DNA from: Desulfomonile sp.
GTDB lineage: Bacteria; Desulfobacterota; Desulfomonilia; Desulfomonilales; Desulfomonilaceae
Direction of reading: 5' to 3'
Length of the DNA stretch: 10,000 nt
Assembly (NCBI GenBank): GCA_020216785.1
Contig: JAIWNO010000218.1
Coordinates: 1-10,000 of the forward strand
A program made the translations under genes and the position numbers. The notes under the pieces were generated by a model, which did no database searches, had not been told where the DNA came from, and saw nothing but the letters and a program-made list of their open reading frames with translations. Position 1 is the first letter of the stretch. Every line of letters begins with the position of its first letter. Shown piece after piece: positions 1 to 6,271 of the stretch.

Positions 1-14
1 TTCGTTACTCCTTT
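1..14 (-). promoter_or_regulatory. Ribosome binding site of a gene starting just beyond the left edge
   Basis: On the minus strand the window ends in AAAGGAG (positions 14-8) followed by seven bases, TAACGAA. That is the usual spacing to a start codon, so a minus-strand gene probably begins immediately outside the window, downstream of era and in the same direction. Between era's stop (270) and this site lie about 255 bases in which I see no convincing gene. They contain only small imperfect inverted repeats, at 29-47, 62-73 and 138-160. The start codon itself is not visible, so this is inference from the Shine-Dalgarno match. Confidence 0.45.
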
Positions 15-269
15 CACGCCACAGTGCGGCTCCTGTCCACAGGGAGCTGAACCGGTTTGTCCTTAAGTTTAAGACCAATAGAATACGTCATTGCATCCCT
101 TTTTGCGACTTGGTGTTGTTGTCCGGTACTAACAATTCAGGCTTCCAGTGTGGCCGCCTGAAAAGAGCACAACAAGAAATACAGACGACACGGAATGGAG
201 GGCAAGAGAGGACTGTCTCCTTGCTCTCATACGCCAACCGGGCGGTACGATGAGCGCAGGCGACTGGTC

Positions 270-1175
270 TCATTTCACCCCGTACCCGAACTCTGCGATC
301 TTGTTCGGGTCACGTGTCCAGTGCGGAGAGACCTTCACGAACAAGTCAAGGTGTACCGGGCGCTGGAGGAATTCTTCGATCTTGAGGCGAGCGCGCGTGC
401 CTATATGCTTGATCATTTCGCCGCCCTTGCCGATAATGATTTTTTTTTGGCTCTGGCGCTCCACATGGATCTCTGCATGAATGATCGCCATATCGCCCTT
501 TTCCTTGAAAGACTCCACAGCGACCGCGGTCTTGTACGGTATCTCCTGGCCGGTCAGCACAATCACCTGCTCGCGGACGATCTCGGAGACAAAGAAGCGC
601 ACCGGCAGGTCGCTCACGTCGTCTTCGGGGAAAAGCGGCGGGCCAACGGGTAAGAGCCTGACCAGGATCTGCAAGAGTTCAGGCACACCGGAGCCGTTTA
701 GGGCCGAAATCGGTACGATCTCCTGAAAACCATGCGCCCGGGAGTACATTTCGATTACCGGCAGCAGCGCGGATGGGGCAACCGTATCGATCTTGTTGAT
801 TGCGAGGACCCCCCTCTTCCCCGTGTTTTGGAGCGCATCGATAATGCGACGATCTTCTTCGGGAATCTCCTCGGAAGGAGTGACGAGCATCAGAGCAATG
901 TCCGAGCCTTCCAAGGTCTTGATAGCGGCTGCCACGAGCGCCTTGTTGAGCGGCGTGGTCGCCTCGTGGATACCCGGTGTGTCCACGAGGATCACCTGAG
1001 CGTCAGGTGTGGTATGTATGGCTGTGATACGGTTGCGTGTCGTCTGTGCTTTTGGCGTTACCACGCAGAGTTCCTGTCCGACGATCGCGTTCACGAGTGT
1101 GGACTTCCCTACGTTTGGACGCCCCGCGACCGCAATGAATCCGCAACGATGCCCGTCGGACGGTTCGGTGCTCAT
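270..1175 (-). CDS. era: GTPase Era, ribosome biogenesis factor
   Basis: Era is a GTPase that binds 16S rRNA near its 3' end and assists maturation of the small ribosomal subunit. The 301-residue product has the family's normal length and domain order. The N-terminal G domain shows the P-loop GRPNVGKS (18-25), the DTPG switch II motif (65-68), NKID (127-130) for guanine specificity and SAL (157-159). The C-terminal KH RNA-binding domain carries its GxxG loop as GKGG (249-252) in an Ile-rich strand. The start is set by AAGGAG seven bases upstream of the ATG at 1175. The gene is transcribed away from the tRNA-Ser gene, with 58 bases between them. A run of nine A residues on the coding strand (448-440) lies just before the KH loop. 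Identification is very secure. Confidence 0.98.
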   Translation of the reverse strand: MSTEPSDGHRCGFIAVAGRPNVGKSTLVNAIVGQELCVVTPKAQTTRNRITAIHTTPDAQVILVDTPGIHEATTPLNKALVAAAIKTLEGSDIALMLVTPSEEIPEEDRRIIDALQNTGKRGVLAINKIDTVAPSALLPVIEMYSRAHGFQEIVPISALNGSGVPELLQILVRLLPVGPPLFPEDDVSDLPVRFFVSEIVREQVIVLTGQEIPYKTAVAVESFKEKGDMAIIHAEIHVERQSQKKIIIGKGGEMIKHIGTRARLKIEEFLQRPVHLDLFVKVSPHWTRDPNKIAEFGYGVK

Positions 1176-1186
1176 CCTGAATCTCC

Positions 1187-1215
1187 TTGACCCGTGTCAG
1201 TCTCGTGGTTTACAT
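1187..1215 (+). promoter_or_regulatory. Candidate sigma-70 promoter for tRNA-Ser
   Basis: TTGACC at 1187-1192 and TTACAT at 1210-1215 are separated by exactly 17 bases. This places the transcription start near 1222, about a dozen bases before the mature tRNA. The -35 box is good and the -10 box is a weak match. The site overlaps the leader of the divergent era gene. It is inferred from motif and position only. Confidence 0.4.
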
Positions 1216-1233
1216 TGGTTCCTGTTACGTGCC

Positions 1234-1326
1234 GGAGAGATGCCCGAGCGGCTGAAGGGGCGCGACTGGAAATCGCGTGAACATCCAAAAGGTGTTCCGA
1301 GGGTTCGAATCCCTCTCTCTCCGCCA
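1234..1326 (+). tRNA. tRNA-Ser (anticodon GGA), CCA encoded
   Basis: This is a complete class II serine tRNA. The acceptor stem GGAGAGA (1234-1240) pairs with TCTCTCC (1316-1322), followed by discriminator G1323 and an encoded CCA (1324-1326). The D stem is CCC/GGG. The anticodon stem CGCGA/TCGCG closes the loop CTGGAAA (1266-1272), giving anticodon GGA at 1268-1270, which reads UCC and UCU. The long variable arm, GAACA pairing with TGTTC around 1279-1297, is diagnostic of Ser/Leu/Tyr tRNAs. The T arm is GAGGG-TTCGAAT-CCCTC (1299-1315). The roughly 255 bases between this gene and the next CDS show no clear terminator or gene. Confidence 0.97.
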
Positions 1327-1583
1327 GCAACTGGTTGACCTCACTCCTGCCATTGCCTTCTTCGCCACCGTACCCTTCATAAAATATAACGTCAATTCCT
1401 GCTTATGGATGATTGATACTTGAGCAGCCCCGTGAGATGATGAACCATACCGGCTTGTCCGTGGTCAGCTAAGGGCGCGTATTCCGTTGGGCCTGCGGCA
1501 CGAGTCATTTCGCAGTGGCAGTAGCTTCGCGGAGTTAAACGGGGTCGCCCGCGGCGTATCTCCGGGAACGGAGCAACCTGCAA

Positions 1584-3047
1584 ATGTTGCAGAGAGAAAG
1601 CGGGAATCTATCGGGTCCGATGATGAACCGAGCAATTTGCAGGGTTATAACGTGCCTGCGCCACTCGACGCGGTTTACAGTGTCGGCCGTGCTCTTCATC
1701 TGTCTGTGCGTGACGGCAGCGTCAGCGCAGTGGCCGAACAGTGACCGGGTTGATCGGCAATTCGCGGACTCGACGTCAGTACTATTCCTGGAAGCGGTGC
1801 GTCTCATCCGGGACCATTATGTGGAAGCAAGGAACGAGGAAGAACTGTATGGAGTCGCCGGCCGGCGTCTCATGTTCGCTCTTCCGCCCCACTGCACGGA
1901 AGATCTCCCCCGATGGGTCGATTGCACTGCAGATCCGGCGACATGTCTGCTCGGGACCATCGAGCGAATCGCGGCTAAGTGCAATATCGACCGGCGCGCG
2001 CTCGTGGTAAGCGCACTCAAACTCGTGCTGAAAGAGCTGGATCCCAACTGCGCCCTATTGGACGCTCGTATGCTTAAGGAATTGGACGTCAGCACGTCGG
2101 GCAGATTTGGCGGTATCGGTATGGCGGTCGCCCAGCGCGACGGTGATTACGTTGTGATTTCCTGCTTCGAGGGATCGCCCGCGTTCGACGCGGGAATCAA
2201 GGCGGGCGACATGGTACTGGCCATTGATGGTGAACCGATTCACGACCTGCCGTTGATTGAAGTCCTCGGCAAGGTTCGGGGCCGTGCGGGCTCGCCGATC
2301 CGTCTCACCTTGCGGCTGCGCGGGAGTGACGATACTCGACAAATAACGCTTAAACGCCAGTCGATTCGAATCTCGCCGGTTCGTCACCTCATGCTGCCGG
2401 GAGGGATCGGGTATTTGAGGATCGTCAACTTCCAGAATAGCACTGCCCCGGAAGTTGCCCGTGCACTGCGGCAATTGACTGGGTCCTCGCGAGGCAAGTT
2501 GAACGGGCTGGTGCTGGATCTGCGGGATAATCCCGGCGGCCTGTTCGACCAGGGAATCCAGGTGGCGGACATGTTTGTTCCATCCGGTCCTATGACGTTT
2601 TTGCGCGGACGGAATGCGAGCCTCAACCGGGAATTCATGGCCACTGGGCGAGCGCCTTTCGCCCACATCCCTGTGGCTGTGCTCGTGAATCGGGGGACGG
2701 CCAGTGCTGCCGAAATCCTTGCGGCTGCGATTCGCGCTCGGCCCGATATGGTGGTGATCGGCGAACCGAGCTTTGGAAAGGCTTCGGTGCAAGGCGTGTA
2801 TCAGATGCGTAACGACATGGCCCTTCGGCTGACGACAGCTCATTACTACACTCCGGACGGACGGGACATTGACGGCAGAGGGATCGAACCCGATGTCCGA
2901 CTGGAAGACGCCAATCCTCAGGAAAAGGGCACTCGGCCTCGCGGCCTTGATTTGGAGAGCCTGCGGGACGACGAGGCGATAGCGAAAGCCCTGGAGATGC
3001 TCCAGGGGGAGCAGGGCGTGGGCACGCCTTTCCCTACACTTTTCTGA
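1584..3047 (+). CDS. Exported S41 family C-terminal processing protease with PDZ domain
   Basis: This is a serine protease of the CtpA/Prc (tail-specific protease) family, expected in the periplasm or cell envelope, where such enzymes trim or degrade proteins from their C-termini. The 487-residue product has a basic N-terminus and a hydrophobic stretch (about 31-48) ending AASA before Gln49, typical of a signal peptide. A PDZ domain spans about 173-247, with GGIGM at its start. The S41 core follows: DLRDNPGG (312-319), catalytic Ser374 in GTASAAE (371-377) and catalytic Lys399 in FGK (397-399). The Ser-Lys spacing of 25 matches the family. Between the N-terminal helices (LYGVAGRRL, 88-96) and LDP (152-154) there is an unusual insertion of about 45 residues with several cysteines. 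The chosen ATG has ACGGAG ten bases upstream. Tandem ATGs at 1620/1623 would give a more normal signal peptide and are an alternative start. Function is confident, the physiological substrate unknown. Confidence 0.93.
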   Translation: MLQRESGNLSGPMMNRAICRVITCLRHSTRFTVSAVLFICLCVTAASAQWPNSDRVDRQFADSTSVLFLEAVRLIRDHYVEARNEEELYGVAGRRLMFALPPHCTEDLPRWVDCTADPATCLLGTIERIAAKCNIDRRALVVSALKLVLKELDPNCALLDARMLKELDVSTSGRFGGIGMAVAQRDGDYVVISCFEGSPAFDAGIKAGDMVLAIDGEPIHDLPLIEVLGKVRGRAGSPIRLTLRLRGSDDTRQITLKRQSIRISPVRHLMLPGGIGYLRIVNFQNSTAPEVARALRQLTGSSRGKLNGLVLDLRDNPGGLFDQGIQVADMFVPSGPMTFLRGRNASLNREFMATGRAPFAHIPVAVLVNRGTASAAEILAAAIRARPDMVVIGEPSFGKASVQGVYQMRNDMALRLTTAHYYTPDGRDIDGRGIEPDVRLEDANPQEKGTRPRGLDLESLRDDEAIAKALEMLQGEQGVGTPFPTLF

Positions 3048-3360
3048 AGCGGCTTCACGGTACGCGTACGTCCTAGAACAGCGCCGGAATTGACTCAGGG
3101 ATTTTAGGCTTGACGGAAGACGCTTGATTGTGGCAGCTTTCCAAATTCATGGTCGATTAAGGTACGGCAAGAATGGAACTGAGTTTGCACAGTTCCGGGA
3201 AATTCGCGCGATGCTGACTGGTTGACCGCTTTTTTTATTTTCGGTTAAAGCAATGGCATCTTGGGCCTTGCTTTTACATCGGTTTTCGTGTATATTTTGC
3301 TGGCTTCCGTAGCGGAGAGGGTGTATCTCCCCGTGGAGCCTTCAAGGAGGTTGGATACGC
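3048..3360 (+). other. Intergenic region between the protease and VOC genes
   Basis: No gene is apparent in these 313 bases. They contain a 7-bp stem GGAACTG/CAGTTCC (3175-3181 and 3190-3196) with an 8-base loop and no T tract. An isolated T-rich run follows (T7 at 3230-3236, then ATTTT) that has no convincing stem before it. The promoter of the downstream gene lies at 3268-3296. Either element could mark the end of the protease transcript, but neither is a standard intrinsic terminator. Confidence 0.5.
3268..3296 (+). promoter_or_regulatory. Sigma-70-type promoter of the VOC-fold gene
   Basis: TTGCTT (3268-3273) and TATATT (3291-3296) are separated by exactly 17 bases, in an AT-rich patch within otherwise GC-rich sequence. 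Transcription would start near 3303 and give a leader of about 58 bases before the ATG at 3361. The leader ends in a strong Shine-Dalgarno AGGAGG (3345-3350). This is the best promoter match seen in the window. Confidence 0.65.
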
Positions 3361-3855
3361 ATGAGGCTGCCTTCCGGCCACGTAAGGCGACTCTTTCTCG
3401 GGTTTACATGCTCGATTATGTTCCTGGTAGTCTTGGCAATTCTGATCGCTTACAACACGGATGCCGAATCATCGGCCCATTCCGGCGCAGTCATCAAAGA
3501 GCGCACTCTCCCCATTGCGATCGCTACGAGCAAACCCGAAGAGACGATCGACTTCTATAAAAAGCTGGGCTTCAAGACGAGCTTGGGATTGTCGGGCGAG
3601 TTGGACATGGTGTGTCTGGAAAAGGAAGGCACGCCATACAAGCTTGAAATCTGCCATACGAAGTCGATTGACGCGGGCATAGGGTCCGGTGGCGTTTCCG
3701 GGCTCAGCTTTCGGGTGACGGACCTGTCCACGCAGATACAAGAATTGAAGGCCAAAGGCTTCACCCTATCGGTTACCCGTTTCGGGACTGACGGCATCAG
3801 CTACGCATCGCTCACTGACCCCAACGGCATCAACATCAAGCTGTTTGAGCGATAA
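3361..3855 (+). CDS. Membrane-anchored VOC (glyoxalase/bleomycin-resistance fold) family protein
   Basis: The 164-residue product has a positively charged N-terminus, a single hydrophobic segment (about 11-30) and one VOC-fold domain (about 49-163). The VOC signatures are ETIDFYKKLGF (61-71), a GLSFRVTDL strand (114-122) and the terminal TDPNGINIKLFE (152-163). The segment may be an uncleaved anchor or a signal peptide, which would put the domain outside the cytoplasm; most VOC proteins are soluble and cytoplasmic. The positions that usually carry metal-binding histidines (start of strand 1 and of the second half) hold Ile/Ala and Leu/Ser here, while Glu96 and Glu163 are present. The substrate cannot be predicted. 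AGGAGG lies ten bases upstream of the ATG. The gene appears monocistronic, flanked by its own promoter and terminator. Confidence 0.85.
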   Translation: MRLPSGHVRRLFLGFTCSIMFLVVLAILIAYNTDAESSAHSGAVIKERTLPIAIATSKPEETIDFYKKLGFKTSLGLSGELDMVCLEKEGTPYKLEICHTKSIDAGIGSGGVSGLSFRVTDLSTQIQELKAKGFTLSVTRFGTDGISYASLTDPNGINIKLFER

Positions 3856-3880
3856 GTCGAGACAAAGAGATGACTTGATG

Positions 3881-3907
3881 AAGGGCGGGAACTATCCCGC
3901 CCTTTTT
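3881..3907 (+). terminator. Intrinsic terminator of the VOC-fold gene
   Basis: AAGGGCGGGA (3881-3890) pairs with TCCCGCCCTT (3895-3904) across a four-base ACTA loop, and the stem runs directly into TTTTT (3903-3907). It lies 25 bases past the stop codon. The stem is GC-rich and perfect, so this is a textbook Rho-independent terminator. Confidence 0.93.
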
Positions 3908-4087
3908 GTTGGAAAGTCGCTGAGTCCGTTCACGGGCTTGGGAACGGCCACTCCCCGCGCATGGATTACCCCCGCCTCGGGTCAATTGCAGCAGGCAAAC
4001 GCCATGCGCTCCGCGCATCCGTTTTCGCTGCACGCGCTTACGGATTGACGTACGCGCGGACAACGGCCCGCCAGTTCCGCTCGGATC
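3908..4087. other. Gene-free spacer between two converging terminators
   Basis: The 180 bases between the plus-strand terminator at 3881-3907 and the minus-strand terminator at 4088-4122 show no ribosome binding site or coding character that I trust. A short palindromic stretch near 4003-4020 (ATGCG/CGCAT) is the only structure noticed. The region is open in one minus-strand frame, the continuation of the small ORF starting at 4258, but transcription should stop before reaching it. Confidence 0.5.
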
Positions 4088-4122
4088 AACAAAAAGGCCG
4101 GATGTCGATAAAACATCCGGCC
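4088..4122 (-). terminator. Strong intrinsic terminator, inside the frame of the upstream small ORF
   Basis: Read on the minus strand, GGCCGGATGT (4122-4113) pairs perfectly with ACATCCGGCC (4105-4096) across a seven-base loop and is followed by TTTTTGTT. It must end a minus-strand transcript arriving from the small basic ORF starting at 4258, and perhaps from the phasin-like gene above it. The stem falls on codons 46-55 of that ORF, before any in-frame stop. Confidence 0.92.
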
Positions 4123-4258
4123 TCAGTTTGCCACGGCAAGCTCTGCGGGCTGCCTCCTTCCTCTTGTCCCGGTGCGGTCCCGGCTTGGTGTGTGCCCGCA
4201 TCGCCGGGACGAGGAAGTTCCTTGGTCCGTGCTTGTTTCTTCCGCGTCGTCGATTCAT
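4123..4258 (-). CDS. Small, very basic ORF with strong RBS and no stop before its terminator
   Basis: AAAAGGAGG lies six bases upstream of the ATG at 4258, one of the best ribosome binding sites in the window. The 45 codons before the terminator stem encode a strongly basic peptide. It begins MNRRRGRNKHGPRNFLVP, then has K25-P-G-P-H29, then an Arg/Lys-rich tail. The frame has no stop before the terminator at 4122-4088, where the mRNA would end near codon 56; formally it stays open to 3836. A TGA sits at 4125-4123 in another frame, so losing one A of the AAA at 4129-4127 would close the ORF just before the hairpin. Two readings follow: a non-stop, tmRNA-regulated rescue factor like ArfA/BrfA, or a small protein with a frameshift. 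An in-frame ATG at 4285 is an alternative start. I do not recognise a named family with confidence. Confidence 0.5.
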
Positions 4259-4405
4259 TTTGTGCCTCCTTTTAACCGTTCTCATTTTTTCAATCCTTCT
4301 GCCCGGCGTCCTGGTTATCGTGTTCAGGGAATCGCCGAACATCAGCCTTCGCCGCCGTTTACCACGTTTTCCAATAGGTTTCAAAGAAAGGGATCACAGT
4401 CCCCC

Positions 4406-4433
4406 GGCACGCCGGTGGCATCACCGGCGTGTC
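4406..4433. other. 12-bp GC-rich stem-loop downstream of the phasin-like gene
   Basis: GGCACGCCGGTG (4406-4417) pairs with CACCGGCGTGTC (4422-4433), with one G-T pair and a four-base GCAT loop. It sits about 30 bases past the stop of the minus-strand gene at 4465. On that strand no T tract follows directly; a small GGGA/TCCC stem and TTTCTTT appear about 30 bases further on. It may be a weak or factor-assisted terminator, or an RNA-stabilising structure that lets some transcription continue into the small ORF at 4258. The stem is certain, its role is not. Confidence 0.5.
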
Positions 4434-4464
4434 AACACTTCGTTGCCTTCGAAAATTCCAATAG

Positions 4465-4779
4465 CTATTGTTTTGGTCTGATCTTTTGCTCCAGCGCGCC
4501 CAAAATGTTTGCCAGAAACGTCCTGGCCTCAGTGGATGATTTCGACGCAATCTCTTCGACGTTCCCGACGAGATCCTTGATTTTTGTCTTGGCGTCTTCG
4601 CTGAACGGTTCCAGTATCTTCGTCAGAGCATCCTTGCTCTTCCCAAGTCCTTCCAGAGCCTCTTCAATCAGTGCACGCGTGCCGGAAGACGGGCTGGACA
4701 TCCCTGCGGCAGGCTTCCAGTCGGTTACGGGCTCAAATTTTCTTCTCCAAAGCTCTGTTTCCGTTTTCTTTTCACCCAT
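4465..4779 (-). CDS. Small helical phasin-like protein
   Basis: The 104-residue product is rich in Ala, Glu, Lys, Leu and Ser and lacks cysteine. After an N-terminal segment with Trp11 and Trp21 (about 1-30), the remainder (about 33-100) reads as long amphipathic helices with regularly spaced Leu/Ile, for example TKIKDLVGNVEEIASKSSTEAR. There is no signal peptide or membrane segment. This composition resembles phasins and other small coiled-coil granule- or stress-associated proteins, but no specific motif proves it. Start choice is firm because GGAGGTGAT lies just upstream of the ATG. It is 175 bases downstream of ispG in the same direction and 200 bases upstream of the small basic ORF. No polyhydroxyalkanoate genes are visible nearby, so a storage-granule role is unsupported. 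Confidence 0.75.
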   Translation of the reverse strand: MGEKKTETELWRRKFEPVTDWKPAAGMSSPSSGTRALIEEALEGLGKSKDALTKILEPFSEDAKTKIKDLVGNVEEIASKSSTEARTFLANILGALEQKIRPKQ

Positions 4780-4954
4780 TGCAAATCACCTCCGTGTTCT
4801 CACAAGGTTTCACGTTATGCGAGTTGCTTCTTGCAGCTGCTGAAGACCATCCCATTTATGCGGGCACATGGAAATGAAATATCAGCGTACACGCGGTTAG
4901 TGCACGCGGCTCTCCTTAATCATGAAAATTCGACATTTCAATCCACTTGAAGTT

Positions 4955-6052
4955 TCATTGGATGTTTCGAGAATTGCCGGGAGGTTCGGCTTCGCGCTCC
5001 AAGCGTTCCACTTCTGCGAGAAGCGCGGGCAGGAGGTTCTTTTCCGCGAAGGTTCCGAGCACCTTGCCTTTACGAAACAGGATGCCTCGTCCGTGGCCGC
5101 CGGCAATGCCGACGTCGGCTTCCTTGGCTTCGCCCGGACCGTTTACGATACAGCCCATGACCGCGACCGTGAGTGGCGCCTTGACGCCGGACACAGCCCG
5201 CTCCACCTTGCGAGCCAGCCCCATGAGGTCGATTTCCGTCCGCGAACAAGTCGGGCAAGAAACCAGCTCGACGCCCCGGCGTCTGATTCCGAGTGCCCGA
5301 AGGATGTGGTATGCGACGCGGACCTCTTCCTCCGGTGGAGCAGTGAGGGACACGCGGATGGTGTCGCCGATCCCCTCCGCGAGGAGCAGCCCGATGCCCA
5401 TTGCTGACTTGACGGTCCCTTGCACCAGCGTTCCCGCCTCAGTCACTCCCACGTGAAGCGGATAGTCTACCCTCTGCGCCATAATGCGGTATGCGTCAAG
5501 GGTGCGGCTTACATCGGACGCTTTGAGTGAGATCTTGATCTGGTGGAATCCCTCCCGCTCCAGGATAGCCACGTGCCCGAGAGCACTCTCGACCATTGCT
5601 TCCGGCGTGGGGCCGCCGTACCGTTTAAGGAGTGCTCGTTCAACAGAGCCGGAATTCACTCCGATCCGGATCGGGACTGCCCGCTCCGCCGCCGCCCTGG
5701 TCACTGCCTGCACCTTCGCGCGGTTGCCGATGTTGCCGGGATTAAGGCGGAGCGCGTCCACGCCTTGCTCGAGTGCCTCCAGCGCCAGCCTGTAGTCGAA
5801 ATGGATATCCGCTACGACGGGGACCTGCACTCGTTGCCGGATTGCACCGAGAGCACGGGCCGCGTCCATGTCGGGTACCCCGAGGCGTATGACTTCGCAC
5901 CCGACTCGAACGAGTCGTTTGATCTGGCGCACGGTCGCGTCCACATCCCGCGTATTGGTGCTGGTCATGGATTGCACCGCAATGGGTGAACCACCGCCAA
6001 TAGGGACGGAGCCGATCATGATTCGGCGGGTTTGACGTCGTTGTATATGCAT
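4955..6052 (-). CDS. ispG: 4-hydroxy-3-methylbut-2-en-1-yl diphosphate synthase (IspG/GcpE)
   Basis: IspG is a cytoplasmic [4Fe-4S] enzyme of the MEP isoprenoid pathway. It reductively converts 2-C-methyl-D-erythritol 2,4-cyclodiphosphate to HMBPP. The 365-residue product matches the compact two-domain bacterial form. The N-terminal TIM-barrel contains PIAVQSMTSTNT (23-34) and RLNPGNIG (102-109). The C-terminal iron-sulfur domain has Cys266 and Cys269 in SCPTCSRTE, Cys301 in MGCIVNGPGEA and Glu308, the expected four cluster ligands. The ATG at 6052 gives a normal N-terminus, although no good Shine-Dalgarno lies close to it; an AGAGGA is about 18 bases upstream. The gene follows the dTDP-sugar operon after 219 bases and is probably transcribed separately. 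Confidence 0.97.
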   Translation of the reverse strand: MHIQRRQTRRIMIGSVPIGGGSPIAVQSMTSTNTRDVDATVRQIKRLVRVGCEVIRLGVPDMDAARALGAIRQRVQVPVVADIHFDYRLALEALEQGVDALRLNPGNIGNRAKVQAVTRAAAERAVPIRIGVNSGSVERALLKRYGGPTPEAMVESALGHVAILEREGFHQIKISLKASDVSRTLDAYRIMAQRVDYPLHVGVTEAGTLVQGTVKSAMGIGLLLAEGIGDTIRVSLTAPPEEEVRVAYHILRALGIRRRGVELVSCPTCSRTEIDLMGLARKVERAVSGVKAPLTVAVMGCIVNGPGEAKEADVGIAGGHGRGILFRKGKVLGTFAEKNLLPALLAEVERLEREAEPPGNSRNIQ

Positions 6053-6141
6053 ATGATAGTAGGGAGTTATCCTCTCGATGGTTCTATTGAGGACTTCATA
6101 TCAATGGGTTTTCTAGCGGGGTGCATCGACAGTGTTCAGTA

Positions 6142-6164
6142 GGGGCCGACCCGTGTGTCGGCCC
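6142..6164. other. GC-rich stem-loop between rfbB and ispG
   Basis: GGGCCGAC (6143-6150) pairs perfectly with GTCGGCCC (6157-6164) around a six-base loop. It lies about 110 bases past the rfbB stop and about 90 bases before the ispG start. No proper T tract follows on either strand; plus continues GGCTTTG and minus continues CTACTG. It may end the rfb transcript with help from Rho or protect its 3' end. The remaining intergenic bases (6053-6271) show no gene. Confidence 0.4.
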
Positions 6165-6271
6165 GGCTTTGAATGGCGCACCTGCGGGTACTCCACTACC
6201 ACCCATCGCGGGACGATTTGACGTTTGGGATGGCGTACTACCTAACAAGACGATCCCGGGCGAATAAGACA

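Noticed and set aside
138..160. Imperfect stem-loop CAGGC/GCCTG as a terminator for era
   Set aside because: The stem is interrupted by mismatches and is not followed by a T tract on the minus strand.
88..273. 61-codon minus-strand frame overlapping the era stop
   Set aside because: No RBS, no recognisable features and a composition unlike the neighbouring genes.
732..1190. 152-codon plus-strand frame opposite era
   Set aside because: It is antisense to a clear full-length Era with all G motifs and a good RBS; it has no RBS or recognisable domain of its own.
1379..1390. CATAAAATATAAC as a -10 box for the S41 protease
   Set aside because: No acceptable -35 box lies 16-18 bases upstream, so this may be only an AT-rich patch.
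2055..2843. 262-codon minus-strand frame inside the S41 protease
   Set aside because: The opposite strand encodes intact PDZ and S41 catalytic motifs; the antisense product is His/Arg-rich and low in structure, typical of a shadow frame.
4172..4843. 223-codon plus-strand frame, including hydrophobic stretches
   Set aside because: It covers the minus-strand phasin-like gene, which has a near-perfect RBS and sensible codon use. The plus frame is Ser/Phe-rich with no RBS.
4922..5989. Several plus-strand frames opposite ispG
   Set aside because: IspG is complete with all iron-sulfur ligands; these frames are complementary-strand shadows.
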